From NCBI RefSeq assembly GCF_949628215.1, contig NC_134282.1:10848223-10912222 (forward strand): a stretch of 64,000 nt of DNA. The letters run 5' to 3'. Of the stretch, positions 1 to 14,200 are shown piece by piece (within the stretch, counting starts at the first letter, position 1; each line of letters opens with the position of its first letter). This DNA comes from Phalacrocorax aristotelis. Taxonomy: Eukaryota; Chordata; Aves; Suliformes; Phalacrocoracidae. The notes under the pieces were generated by a model, which saw nothing but the letters and a program-made list of their open reading frames with translations, ran no database searches and was not told the DNA's origin. The position numbers and the translations under genes were made by a program.

Positions 1-1690
1 TATCTGTAAAATACTGTGGCACCCAAAACTGTACACAGCACTCAAGGTGAGGCCACACCAGTGCAGAGTAGAGCCAGACAATCCCCTCCCTTGACTGGCT
101 GCAATGCAGTGCTTGATGCACCCCAGGACACCGTTGGACCTCTTGGCTGCCAGGGTATGCTGTTGGCTCATGTTCAACTTGCCATTGATGTGAGCCCCCC
201 GGTTCCTCTCTGTGGGCCTTCTTGCCAGCCTCTTGTTCCCCAGTCTGTACACACATCCAGGGTTGCCACGCCCCAGGTGCAAAATCCAGCACTTGCCCTT
301 GTTAAGCAGCATATGGTTGGTGATTGCCCAGCTCTTTAATTTGTCTAGATCTCTCTGCAGGGCCTCTCTGCCCTTGAAAGCGTCAACAGCTCCTCCCAAT
401 TTTGTGTCATCAGCAAACTTAATTAGTGTTCTTTCCAGTCCTGTATCCAAGTCATTTATGAAGACATTAAAGAGTACCGGCCCTAAGATGGATCCCTGCA
501 GAACCCTGCTAGTGACCAGCCGCCAGCCCGATGTAACCCCGTTTACTATGACACTTTGAGCCCGACCCATCAGCCAATTGCTCACCCACTGCATTACGCG
601 TTTATCCAGCTGTATGATGGACATTTTGTCCAGGAGAATATTGTCAGAGATAGTATTGAACGTTTTACTGAAATCCAAAAAGATTACATCAACTGGCTTC
701 CCTTCATCAACTAGGTGGGTAACCTTGTCATAGAAAGAAATTGTTTGTTAAGCAAGACTTTCCCCTCATGAACCCGTGCTGTTTGGGACCAATGACTGCA
801 TTGTCTTTCAGGTGTTTTGCAATAACTCCCAGAATAATCTTCTCTATAATTTTGCCAGTCACCAAAGGGAGACTAACGGGCCTGTAATTACTGGAGTCAT
901 CCCTGTTGCCCTTCCTGAATATTGGGACAACATTTGCCACCTTCTGGTCAACTGGGACCACTCCAGATTCCCAAGAGCATTGAAAAATCATTGAGAGAGG
1001 TCTTGCTATGACATTGGCCAGCTACTTAAGTACCTTTGGATGAGTCTCATCAGGCCCCATTGACTTATAAGGATCCAGCTGGAGCAGCGAGTCCTGCCCA
1101 AGCCCGGTGTTGATTGGGAGTTTATCATTCCCACAGTCACAGTTCTTTAGCCCAGGGCTCTGGGGACCCCAGAGCAGAGTAGGAGACCCCAAAGCCCATC
1201 ATTGGTGTTGAAGACTGAGGTGAAGAAAGCATTAAATGTCTCTGCTTTGTCTATGTCCCTGTTTGTGAAGTGACCATGTTCATCAGGTAATGGGCCAATG
1301 TTATTTCTGGCCTGCTTTTTGCCATTAACATATTTTAAAAAGCCCTTTTTATTGTCCCTCACAGTACTGGCCAGTTTCAACTCTCTAACTGAGCTTTGGC
1401 CACATGAATTTCCTCCCTGCAGTGGCAAACAGCTTCTCTGTAGTCCTCCCATGTCACCTGACCTTGCTTCCACTGGCCATATACTTTCTTTTTTCGCCTT
1501 ATTTCTAGAAGATCCCTGGTCAGCCAAGCCAGCCTTCTGCCCCACCTGCTTGACTTCCTACACTTTGGAATTGCCTGCTCCTGTACTCTTAGGAGGTGGT
1601 ACTTAAAAAGTGACCGGCACTGATGGACCCCAGCACCTTCAAAATCTTTTCCCCGGGGGACCTTACTAAGTAGGTTTACCTCCACAGCTG
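1..1690 (-). mobile_element. CR1-type LINE fragment (reverse transcriptase region)
   Basis: Decayed non-LTR retrotransposon on the minus strand. Minus-strand translation shows CR1 reverse-transcriptase blocks: NYRPVSL and QHGF..GKSCLTN near 728-991, a GPVLFNVFINDLD block near 430-490, and the catalytic FADDTKLG motif near 400-425. The stretch between endonuclease and RT lies at about 1150-1685. The reading frame is broken by stops and shifts, so it is inactive. The 3' part runs off the left edge of the window. The 5' limit near 1690 is approximate. It lies upstream of the first CP exon seen here, probably in CP intron 1. Confidence 0.9.
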
Positions 1691-2853
1691 GTCCTCCTGA
1701 AAAGGGCAGGGAAATGTGCAGGAGGATTTGTAGTTACAGAGGCTCTAGAGTTTGGGATAACAACATCAGCAATAGTAGCACCACTGGTTTGAATAGCCAG
1801 TGCTGGCAGTTTCTCTCACCATTGTAGTTAGTGAGTATAAGCACTTTTCCCACAAAGATAACTCTTCTCAGAGACTAAAATATTTAATGAAAGGTACCTG
1901 ACCATCAGCAAAGGCAAAGGTTGGCTCCAAAGCCATTCCTAGTTGATAGTTGTCAGATACACGTGGTGACCCCTTGCCTGTGGCTGGTGGTGGTTGAGCA
2001 GCATATCCATGATAGCTACACAGTTCAGAGGTAGTGACACCACATGTAGGAAACACCATCTCCACCAGTCTCACTTTAGCTCATGGATTAGGCTGTTTCC
2101 TCACTAACCAAGCTCTCATTTTTAATATAAGTGTTTCATTAACTGAGAGGAGCAATTGTTCAGTAGTTAAGGCACTTAGTGATTGGGGAGGCCATTGCTA
2201 ATTCCCTGCTCTCCTGTAACCTCTTTGTATATTCTTGAGCTGAATCTCTAAAAATGAGACTTTATTACGGTAAATGCATGTCAAGCTCTGAGGCTGTGAT
2301 TATTCTTTATGACTGGTGAACAAGCTGAGGGCTTGGTCTCACTCATTTCAGCACTATGCATGTGCCCCCCACCCCCCGTCCCCATGCACACGCTGGACAT
2401 TAGCAGCACCTTGTAGTTTTGCTCATGTCCAGACATCTTAAATGTATTTTACAGCTGAAAAGTCTGCTCCTCATTGCAATGGAGCAAGGACTATGGATTC
2501 AACATAATAACATGATGATGGAAATTATTATTTTTAACTGGGCATGGAAAATTAGATCTATTATTTCCCTTGTCCACATGGTCTCAAATTTGCCCAAAAT
2601 TTCAAATGCCCTTATTTTCAGTCTAAAAAATAGGTTAAAAAAATTCAGATTGGTGCATAATATTTAATGTCTACATGGCTGCCTAACTCTTTATGATAAG
2701 AGACATATTTGCTCCTAAACACAGATATAGTTGTGCATAGCACTAACAAGGGCTGATCTTTATTTGAGACCCTACTAATTAACACCATTCAAATATAAAC
2801 ATTAGTATCTGACACTACAGATCTACAGATGTATTTGTGTATTTTCTTTACAG

Positions 2854-5206
2854 GCAGGCTGGAGTCTTTCTCAAAAGAGGACCACATAGGATAGGAAGCA
2901 CTTACAAAAAGGCTGTCTACACTCAATACACCAATCATTTATATGATGTGGTAGTCGACAAACCGCCATGGCTGGGGTTTTTAGGCCCTGTCATTAAGGG
3001 AGAAGTTGGAGATTCCATTATTATTCACTTGAAAAACTTTGCTTCCAGAAGCTACACGATGCATCCACATGGTGTAAGATACACAAAGGAAAATGAAGGT
3101 AAGTGCCAGAATTTATCAAAAGTTAATAATTCCTCTGAGTATAAGTGATATTCTCTCATCAAAGAGAAGACTGGTTAAATAAATAAAGATTTAAAACAGG
3201 ACAAAATTAAGTTAAAATAGGAGCTAAGAAGTTTGATAATTTTTTCAAGAGTGAAATACAAAGCCAAAAGTGGTATTCATAAAGAAGGTGGGTTTAGATC
3301 AACATTTCACCTGAAGTAAGAGTATTTACATTTCACTTGAAATAAAGGTACAAAGGTATACAGGAGATGCAGGTACTGAGGACACCTAAAGGAAGAATTG
3401 ATGCTGGTGTGAAGAAGATATTGTTAACAGTGATAATTTACAGTTCCAAATTCTTTACACTAAATTTGTATATGTTGTATATAAGATACACAAGAATTTC
3501 TTAAAATGGAGAAACAGCTGCTGCTTGGTAATAAATCAATGAGATAAAAGTCGGACACACTTCAAGATGTATTGTAGGTTTGCCATTGGGCTTAGTGATG
3601 ATTGGGCCTTGCAATAGCTGGTCTTGCCACGCTCAGGCAATGGGGGATTTTCTACACCATGCGGCACCAGAATATGGCTGTTCAAAGTTTTATTAGTGGG
3701 CTTTAACAGTGAGTGAATTGTTGAGACTATGGCGTTGTCTCAAAAGCACTCTTTAAAAGTTTTTTCATTAGAAGAATTTATGAAGCATCAGCTTAACTTC
3801 TAATATTTTGTGAAGTTTTTCATTGCAACTAATATGTGGCTTGATATAGACACATTCTGTGGGAGCAGAACAGTGTGTTACGTGGCAGTACATGCACTTT
3901 TTGAAGCCACGTTTATATTTTTTTTTCTGTTGCTCTCATTCCAGCAACACCTATATTCCTTGACGATATATGCAATATTTTAGAACAGTTTCCAAGATTA
4001 ATATTTAACAAATGTTTTACAAATATTTGAGTTGTTATCTTTTTAGCAGAAGTACATAGTGCCCTCCTGAAAAATTAAGGACTAAATTTAGTGTGCCATT
4101 AATCGAAGCACGCCCATGGAATTCAAAGGCAAATGAAGAGACTCCTAAAGAGACAGAAAAGAGCTACTCACCTAATTTTTAAAGTTTTTTTTTTTTTAAC
4201 CTGTATTCAGATGTTCAGTCCACGTTACTGCAACATGCAGTCAGCTTTAAAGCATGGCAGGTGCTATGCTGACATCATATTGTGAATGTGTTGTGTTAAT
4301 GGTGGCTGTGTGGCATTCTTTAGGTGCTTTTTATCCTGACAACACCAAAGATTTGCAGAAGAGAGATGATGCTGTGGAGCCTGGAGGCCAGTACACTTAT
4401 ACATGGGACGTGACAGAAGATCAAGGTCCAGCTAAGGGAGATGCAGACTGCATAACCAGGGTTTACCACTCCCACATAGATGCCCCAAGAGATGTTGCCT
4501 CAGGGCTTGTTGGGCCTTTAATAATTTGCAGGAAAGGTAAACCATAAATAAGTAAATAAATACATATGCAAGGTGATTGACAATGGTTTTTGATAAATAT
4601 GAGTGAAATAATTTACTGGAAGATAAGATTACAGTTAATTTTGAAATAACAGCTTTTTGTCTTCTCTATTAACTGCCTTTCAATAGTATAGGAAGTAATT
4701 TGATTTTGTGTGTGACAGCAAATATAATTTGCAGAATACTTTGCCCACAAAGCCATATGAGTAAGGTATGTTCATGCTAGTAATGCAAAAGGATGTGTAA
4801 ATACCGATATAAGAAACAGCTTTACTGTAATCTTATCACATGCAATATTTATTCTTAGTAAAGTTATAGTATCTATTTGTTTTCTGAGCATGTCTGTACG
4901 CTTATGCGTACACTCATACTCAAGAAAATTGGCAAAATATTAAGCAAAGAGTGAACAGCCCTACTGCTAATACACTTAAAACTGATGAAAATATAATGTC
5001 AGTTGCTTTGAATAAACCATTTTCTTTTTCAGGTACACTGAATGAAGGCAGCGATAAACATTTTGATGCTGAATTTATCCTTATGTTTTCTGTGATGGAT
5101 GAAAACCTCAGTTGGTATCTAGAGGATAATATCAGGACATACTGTTCTGAACCTTCCAAAGTTGACAAAGATGATGAGGACTTCCAGGAAAGCAATAAAA
5201 TGCACT
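2854..5206 (+). CDS. CP: CP exons 2-4: cupredoxin domain 1
   Basis: Three exons (2854-3098, 4324-4536, 5033-5206). They carry the RIG-YKKA-YTQYT start block, the [10 protein letters not shown] strand, the first two copper-ligand pairs (MHPHG and YHSHIDAP) and the SWYLEDNI...[11 protein letters not shown] block that links to domain 2. The first pair reads HPH where human CP has HSH; both histidines are kept. Donors are GTAAGT, GTAAAC and GTGAGA. Confidence 0.95.
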
Positions 5207-8200
5207 GTGAGAGAACATTATAGTACTGTTGCTTGTCATTCATATGGTGAAGTAATATTTCTATGTGCTGTCTCTTTTAAAGATGGGCTGTAGGTAATAT
5301 TTTTTAAAGCAGGGATTTTTCTTGGAGGATTAAGAATGATCTTTTTAAATTAAAAAAATAAAAGTGATGGCAAGTATCCATCACTTGCAAGGTACAATCA
5401 AACCTTTGGAGTTGTGATGTAAAAGTCTTAGGGGCCAAGAACCTCTTTGTTAGTATAATTTCCCAGGGACTGTAAACAGAGGTGTGTTACTTTGTTCTGT
5501 TTCTTAGTCCTGAACTCTGTACTATAATATCACAGTTTAGAAAAACAGTTTATACTGTTTGTGTCACCAAAGAAGAAATCTTTGGCTCTGACATTGATTC
5601 CAGAATCATAGCAGGAACTGCTGGTCATGCAGATAGCTGTGCAGATGAAGTGTGTGGCTGGTACTGGCTCGCTTTCAAAGGTGTGGAGTTTTGTTTTGAG
5701 CCTCTCTCTATTTTGAAGAACAGAGCAATGGTTGTATGACACCTGCTTTTGAAGTAAAGATCCTAAGGTCTGTGAAGGTAAATAACATCTAAATAAATAA
5801 CTTTCCCTTTAGCAATCAACGGATACATGTATGGACACCTCCCAAACCTGACAATGTGTGTGGAAGATAAGGTAAAATGGCATCTTTTTGGGATGGGTAA
5901 TGAAGCTGATATCCATTCAGCCTACTTTCATGGACAGACCTTAATAGAAAGGCATCATCGAGTTGATACCATCAACCTCTTCCCAGCCACATTTATTGAT
6001 GCTGTCATGATACCAAGGAACCCTGGGGAATGGCTGCTCAGCTGCCAAGTGAATGACCATATCGAAGGTACAGAATAAGTTCCAGTGATCAGAATTTTTT
6101 TTAGCTTGAGCTAACAGTTTACTGTCTCACTTTAGCAGTACTCCTGACCTGGTTATATGCCAGATGATATTCTCCTAGGTAACACAACTCTCATAGTAAT
6201 TGAAATGCCTGGAAGTGTATTAGATGGGCTTGAGCATGTAGCCATGGAAATCAAGGAAATTCTTATCTGTAATGGAAATCATTATCAGTTGGCAGCAATT
6301 GGCACAGCTGCACTTTTGCAAGCCTCAACTTTAGAAAACAATAGCATGATGTTTGCCTCTTACTGAAGGTAATTCATCACAATTTTCTCTTCGCCAACAA
6401 AAAAGTTGGGGCTCAGTCCGTGTTTGGGCAAGGGCCACAGGACAGGCAGGTTAACTTGCCTGCCGACAAAGACATATTCTGGGAAGTGCATTGGCTAATA
6501 AGCAGAGATGATCTGCATTTCTTTTCTCTATGCCTTCCTGTATTTCTAGTGTTTGTTAACCATATGAAATACTTAGAAGCTAATTCCACATGTTTCCATG
6601 ATCTATATCCCTATAAGTGAGTTAGAGAAGTAATTTATCACAAAAGTGGGAAGGAACACAGAACTCAAAACCATTCTCCAAAATTTGAAAATTCTGATAT
6701 AAAAAGAAGTATGTTTAACCCACAGATTTAACTACATAAATCTTATAAGTTTTGAAATAGCTATCACATCAAGCAGCCTCCTGATGTGATTGAAGCATCC
6801 TGGGCAAGACTTATATCCTACAAATGGGCCGAATCAAGAGCTGTAAAAGGGTGCTCTATTTGTATCTCCAGCAAGCAGATTTGCTAACAGACCTTTCTTT
6901 GAGGGTGCAGAGACACAGGAGTTTCACAAGCAAGCTGTTGATTAGATTTGGAAGATGGTCAGTCTGGTAGCACCTGGCCTTGTGCTAACTGCCAGTACTT
7001 TTCCACTCCACCCTAATCTTCTCTGTAACTACCACGTCAGTCACAGCTTTACGAGGAAAATGCACTTTACCACACCTGTCTGCCTACTGTAAATACCATG
7101 GTTGTGTTTCTACATCCTAGCTTACCTGGCATACATTCTTTCATATCATTCATCTTCCGTTTCATTTGTGATTTGTGTATCCATCAGTGGTATGGGAATT
7201 CTCCGGGGAAAAGAAGTACTGTTGGAAGCAGGGAAAGAGAAAAAAAGAGTGTGGTCCCTTCACCCTAGTTTTTATTTCTTTGTCATTTTTTTTTCCAGGT
7301 GGTATGCAGGCCCTTTTTAAAGTAGAAGATTGTAGGAAATCCACAACAGAGCACAATGAGAGTACAAAGATAAGACAGTACTTCATTGCTGCTGAAGAGA
7401 TCATCTGGAATTATGGCCCATCTGCAATGAACCATTTTACAGGACAAGAATTAGTCACTGACAGGTAAATGCTTCTAATTAAAGAAGTTTTACTTTTCAA
7501 GCAGAATTAATATAAATATGTAAATAAGGAAGGCCAAATGGTAGAACTGACTTTTAGGCAGAATTTCTCATTGTCCTCACCTCTGCTTAAATTTTAATGC
7601 AAGGATAAATAGCAGAACAAATTAGGTCTATCGTTTTCCCTGCAATCTTACTATAAATTTTGCTGTGACATTAGTAATTTAACTGGGATGAGATTAATTG
7701 TGATGTCGTATGTAGGCAATGACCTCTGAAGATTCAAGACGGTTGATTATTCTGAGTTAGAGAACAAAGCTAGGAATTAATGATCATCTCCTTAGCTGAT
7801 GAAAATCATGCTAACGGCACCTCAGCTAGCAAACAACTTGCACTAGGCAGCTTTGCCCTTTGCTTTGTGTTTACATATTTAAGACCTGGATCAATTCACT
7901 GAATACGTTGATTCCTCAGATTTTTCATCTGTGAGTTAAAAAATACTCACCTGCTCCACAAGGGACAAGGCATAGTTCATTGAATAGTGCTTGTAAAACA
8001 CTGAAAGGTCCTTTTTTGAAGAGTAAAAGTCTAGACTAAAAAGCGTAGATAAAATCTTCTCACTTTCTATTTAGGTGTTAGATATTCTTGGTGTTTGTAT
8101 CTGCCGTTGTTGACTATTTGTAACTTTTAATAAAAAGAAAAGTAAACTTCAGGTTATGAAATATTGACTAGAAATCATTGTTGTTGGTGGTGGTGAGTCT

Positions 8201-11200
8201 CTAAGCATGCTGGTTTTGTCAGGGCAACACAGAACAGTGTGTTTTTCTTAAAGAGAAGTTAGTGAGGATAATAGACTCCTGCTCATCCTTATATGGGACT
8301 GCATATAAGTGTGTGGCCAGATCACCTAAAGGAGATCCAAAAGACAAACTCAGCACTTTATACCTCAGAAAACAGGTTGAGATCCTGACTACCTTTGGAA
8401 AGCTGAGCATTATGACTTGAACTGTTTGCATTTGTTGCAATTTCTTTTACACAGTGAATCTCACGTATTTTTTGAACAAAGTGAGACAAGAATTGGTGGC
8501 TCTTATAAAAAAGCCATTTACAAAGAATACACCGATGGCTCTTTCACTGAACATAAAAAGAGGTCCACAGAGGAAGCACATCTTGGACTCTTAGGTAAGA
8601 TATCTAAAATTATTTCATGTCAAAGATTTATGAGAGTAAACTACCACTTCCACTAGCTAGTCAACAGTGCCCCTCCACCTCCAAGGGAGGGGCTCTCCCT
8701 GCCTCCTGCAGATGTTGGTGCCTGTGGCTTCCTCCAAGAGACACCCAGGGTGTAAGAAAGCTCTTGAAGGCAATGCCGTGGTGGTTCCCAACTTGCCTGT
8801 GGGAATATGCCATGGTCTCCAAAGGTCAGGCTCTGAATTACAAGGCCAAGCTAGGCAGTTCTAGCCCTATTTATAACTGGCTGCTTCTGGCATGGCTCTG
8901 GACTGCGTTTGAGGATGGTGTTAATGTCTGTAGGTCCCTTTGCAAAGGGAGGCGCTGTCCTGCGTGTCACTGGGCCTCCATGAGGAATTGGGAATGGATC
9001 AGTCCAGTTGCTGCTGAGCTGCCAGGTCATGTGCCAGGGACCTGGTCTGTGCCCACACAGGCCCTGGGGCAGTTCCCCATGCAGTGGGAAAAGCAGCCAG
9101 CATTGATCGCTATAAGCTCATGGTGATCTGTATATCACATGATAGAAACCTCTTGTAATTAGACGATGTGCTCTTTTCTAGGACCTGTTATCAAGGCTGA
9201 AGTGGGTGAGAGCATCAGGGTGACATTCCGAAACAATGCCAGCCACCCGTTTAGCATTCAGCCCCATGGCGTGAGTTACCGCAAGAGCGACGAGGGGACA
9301 TTGTACGGTGCTGCCTCCAGAGGTGTGCCTACAGACAGGGATCCTGCAAACACCAGAGAACAAGCTGTCGCACATGTTGATTGATTGAAGGTGGTTCCTT
9401 CAATCCTTCAATGTTCATTAGGCATAATTCCTAATGTTGATTTCTGTAATAGGTACTGAATCTCCAGCCTCTCATGTGAATCCTGGTGCTACATTTACAT
9501 ATGAGTGGTACGTGCCAGAAGATGTGGGCCCCACAGACCAAGATCCAGACTGTTTAACCTGGCTTTATTACTCAGCTGTGGATGCAGTCAGAGACACTAG
9601 TTCTGGCCTTGTGGGTCCTCTCCTGGTGTGCAGGAAAGGAGCTCTGCTTCCTTCTGGGAAACAGGTCAGTCGAAGAAAAATTGAAGCATTTGCATCATTG
9701 TAGCTGAATCTGCTTTCTCTTCCTGAAATCTGTCCTCAGAGTTTGCCACATGAGCACTCAGCACCACCTCCTCTCCACATCAGTCTCACCATTGTCCTGA
9801 GGGGAACACATAAAATGAAGAAAGTGGATTTGGTTTTTGTTTTGTTTTGTTTTGTTTTTTTTAAAAAAGCAAAATCGGTCTGGCTCCAGATAGAGACACT
9901 GTATTGTGAAACCACCATCACAGTGAGCCACCACTGGCATTCAAGTCTCAGCTACACTGAGAATGACTAGAAAAATGTAGAGACTTTAAAGGCCAAAACA
10001 AACATTCATTTCCAGAGGTGGCTCCTGCTGATAGAAAGAGCACTAGCAGCAGGTATCTAGTCACCAGATACAGCAATTAGAGAGCTCTGAGATTATTAGA
10101 ATGAAGTATCAACTTACACATCTAACCTACTTTGATAAATCACGAAGTAGGATAGATGCATACATTGATACTCATATAATTAGTACGTAGATAGAATTTT
10201 TCCATGACATTTTCTGTTCACTCATTTCTATTTTCCTTTGTGCTATTTCTTCCCAACAGAAAAATGTGAACATGGAATTTTTTCTACTTGCCACAGTATT
10301 TGATGAGAATCTGAGCTGGTACTTGGATGACAATATTTTGATGTTTACACTAAATCCTAATAACATTGACAAAGATGATGAGGACTTCCAAGAGTCTAAC
10401 AAAATGCACTGTAAGAAAATTATAAATTAGTCATATATTCATTTCTACAATAAGATTTTTACTTTTGTGATCTCATGTTGGAGACTGGGAAACTGTACAG
10501 TGGCAGAGATATTTCGTTCCTTTCCATTGGAAACAAAGCCATGTTTGAATGCAATTCAGTTTCAGCTAAATGTGGTAGTTCAAAACATAATGCCAGCTGT
10601 TCAGCATCTTGCATGGCAGTTGCACATTTAGCACTGTTATGTGCCACTTTGAGCAGACAGAAGGAGGAATTAGGTCTTTAGCCCAGGCACCAACCCTTAT
10701 GAATGTCACCAGGCAGCAAGAGAAAACCAACCTCTGCCTGACAGGTGATGTAGTTGAAAGGAGGGTTTTCACAGAATTGCAGAACTGTTGAGGTTGAAAG
10801 GGACCTCTGGGGGTCGTCTGGTTCAACCCCCCTGCTCAAGCAGGGCCACCCAGAGCTGGGTGCCCAGGACCGTGTCCTGATGGCTTCTGAACATCTCCAA
10901 GGATGGAGACTCCACCACCTCCCTGGGCAGCCTGTGCCGGTGCTCGGTCACCCTCACAGCGACAAAGTGTTTCCTGATGTTCAGAGGGAACCTCCTACAG
11001 CGTGTGTGTCAGTCTGTGCCCATTGCCTCCGGTCCTGTCACTGGGCACCACTAGGAAGAGCCTGGCCCCGTCCTCTTTGCACCCTCCCTGCAGGTGTTTA
11101 TATCCATTGATGAGATCCCCCCGAGCCTTCTCATCTGCAGGCTTGAATGGTCCCAGCTCTCTCAGCCTTTCCTCATAGGAGAGATGCTTTCTTGTCCTGT

Positions 11201-14200
11201 CATCATCCTTGTGACCCTTTGTTGGACTCTCTCCAGCATATGCCTCTCTTGTACTGGGGAGCCCAGCACTGGACAGAGTCTTCCAGGTGTGGCCTCACCA
11301 GTGCTGGGTAGAGGGGAAGGATCCCCTTCCTCGACCTGCTGGCAATACTGTGCCTAATGCAGCCCAGGACACCCTGCACCTTCTTTGCAGCAAGGGCGCA
11401 TTGCTGGCTCATGTTCAGCTTGCTGTTTACCAGGACACCCAGGTCCTTTTCTGCCAAGCTGCTTTCCAGCTCGATTTGTCGGAAGCATTTTTACAACAGC
11501 AGCTGCAATCTGAACTTCATAATCTGACCGGCTGGCAACACTCCTCCTAATGTAGCCCAAGCTACCATTAGCTTTCTTTGTGGCAAGGGCACATTGCTGG
11601 CTCATTTTGTGTCTGTGGCAGAGTCTGGATTCCTTTACCAGCACTGAGGCCCCCTTAGAATGAAAATCTTTATTAGGGCAGAGCTGAGTTTCACACTGAC
11701 TGTATTTTGGTACTGTAGAAATGTCTTTCAAGTTTCATGTGGAAGAACATTTTTATCTTCAGTACCTAGTCCTGCAAATAAGTCCTAATCTTTAAACATA
11801 TTTGCTTGTGCTCTTTCTTAAATTTTGCCCGCAGGGACATTCCTACTGTTTACAAAGCCGTGATACTGAGCATTCAGTGGTACCTGTCAGGCACAGGCTT
11901 TGAAAGTTTTGCACAGGAGTAGCAGAAAGGATTAGTAACTCAAACTGAAAACCACTTCAGATTGTCTCCACTGAGTGGCTGGAGGGTCTTGCAGAGTATA
12001 AAGTGTGGTGCTTTAGGCGTCCTGCATACTTGACGGGTATAAAGCAGTGGAAGATCCAGCTGGTCCAGTCAGCTACCTGTGCTTCAGGCATTGAAAAGGA
12101 GAACAGTTAGAAATTGTTTTTAAACACTGGGTTTTAAAAGTTGTTTTGCTTGAATTGATTCTCTAGTTTCGCTGATGTGATAAGATATTTTACTATTGAT
12201 GTTTCTGTCAGTCACATTACATGTGGCATTACATTATAGCTGAAGTGTGTATTATTTCATCTGTATTGTAGAGTTAAGTAATGTGTTAATCAAGGCAGGT
12301 TTTGCTTCCTCAAATCTTTTACAGCCATTAATGGTTATATGTATGGAAATCAGCCTGGTCTTGAGATGTGTAAAGGAAGTGTGGTTTCCTGGCATTTGAT
12401 GGGCTTGGGGTCAGAAGTCGATGTCCATGGGATATACTTTGCAGAGAACACATTCACAACTAAAGGAACAAGAAGGGATACAGCAAGTCTGTTTCCGCAT
12501 ACATTTCTTACAGCTATTATGAAGCCTGATTCTGAAGGTAAATGTCTTGTTTAAAAGTCCTGTTACTAATTTAGAAACTGTTTACCTATGAACACTTTAT
12601 GCTTAGAGACAAATTTTAAATAGTTGTTATATTGGTCCTTTGGGTGCTAAAACTGTGTATGGCTGTGTCTGAAGGGGAGCAAACACATTCATAGGATGGA
12701 AGCTCTTAATGCTAAAGCCTTGATTTTTCTAGGTTCTATGTAGGTTGAGTTTTATTACTACAAGCAGCCATACTACACAAAGAATTTGGATCTTATACGA
12801 GCAGTAGCCTGTGTGTCAGTCTCTAAACACTAAATCAACATAGGTAATACAATCTTAAGATCTAGTGGTAACAGATTTTTGACCTTAAGTCTTTGTTTTC
12901 TGTACGACCTCTAGGAGTTTTTGAAGTGGGGTGCCTGACAACAGATCACTACACAGGGGGCATGAAACAGAATTACAAAGTGAAACAATGCCATTGGTGG
13001 AATGTGGATCTATCTATGTACTTGCATGAAAAGACTTACTATATTGCTGCAGTGGAAGTCGAATGGGACTATTGTCCTAACAGGACATGGGAATTTGAGC
13101 GGCATCAATACCATGAGGAAAGGTACTTTGGAATATACACAAGGGTAAAAATGCAAAAAAAAAAGCAAAGGAGCAACTCACATCTCTGAACTTTTTACTC
13201 CTCCAGGCATTTCTAGACACACTTTCTTTACATATGCATTTTTAGGGCTCACTTGAATTTGTGGTCCTTCTCCAGTAATGTTGCTGTGTAACTGTGAGCC
13301 AGACAGCAGGATGTTTGTGAAACGGTCCAGCATAAATCATCTGTGGGGCAGCTGCAGATTTTCATGAATCCTAGATAGTGCATGTGCATCTGTTATTTAC
13401 TGATGTTGGTACGGTCCTTGATGTGGAATGCTTAAAATATTCATTAAGTTGTAGATACTATGACTACTTTGTCCTGATACTTGATTCCTTACAGTATGTA
13501 ACATGTCTTTCTCTCCTGTTTATCTGTACTTTGAATAAGGTTCTTTTTTACTCCTCTCAATCTTGTTAGTTTACACAAGATAAGTCCATGACCGAATCCA
13601 TTCACTATGAAGCTTGTTGCCTTGGTGTTTTATTCCCAGTATTTGAATGTCAATGAGAGGGAACTGATTGGATCAAAGAATTCATGCCAATTAGCAGAAG
13701 AGGCTAAACAATGAACTGATGAATTTCTATGTGTTCCACCTGTATAACTTCATTTGAGGTTGAAGTAGTAGATTGTAACTGCCTGTATTTTTTTTGTTGA
13801 TTTAATCGTATTTTCTTCTTTTTCCTCAGCTTGATAGCACATATCCTTGCCCTGTATACCACAGTGGACTCTCTCATATCTCTAAGCACAAGTAATATGG
13901 ACTATTCTGTTATCAGGCCTTTTTTTTTCCCACCGTCTCCAGCTCCCATGATCTCAGCAGAGAATCAGTCCCTCGCATTTCATCTCAGCAAGGCACTTAA
14001 GCTTTACAAGTTTTAGGCTTCCTTTCAGATCTGCAGAAGTCACTGAGGGCTCTGTTTTTCAGTAGGCAAGTTTCAATTTGAAATACCTGGCAGGTCCAGC
14101 ACTCAGCATTCTCTCAAATACTAGATAGACTTGATCCAGGTTAAGAGAAACACCCCAGCTTAACAAGAATGTTTTCTTGTTGCAGACACCAATGGTCTAT

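Noticed and set aside
6157-6366. 69-codon ORF just after CP exon 5
   Set aside because: Intronic; exons 5 and 6 join in phase without it and it has no cupredoxin similarity.
8617-9126. 169-codon ORF on the plus strand between CP exons 7 and 8
   Set aside because: It lies wholly in a CP intron, has no recognisable family, and its length fits the locally higher GC content.
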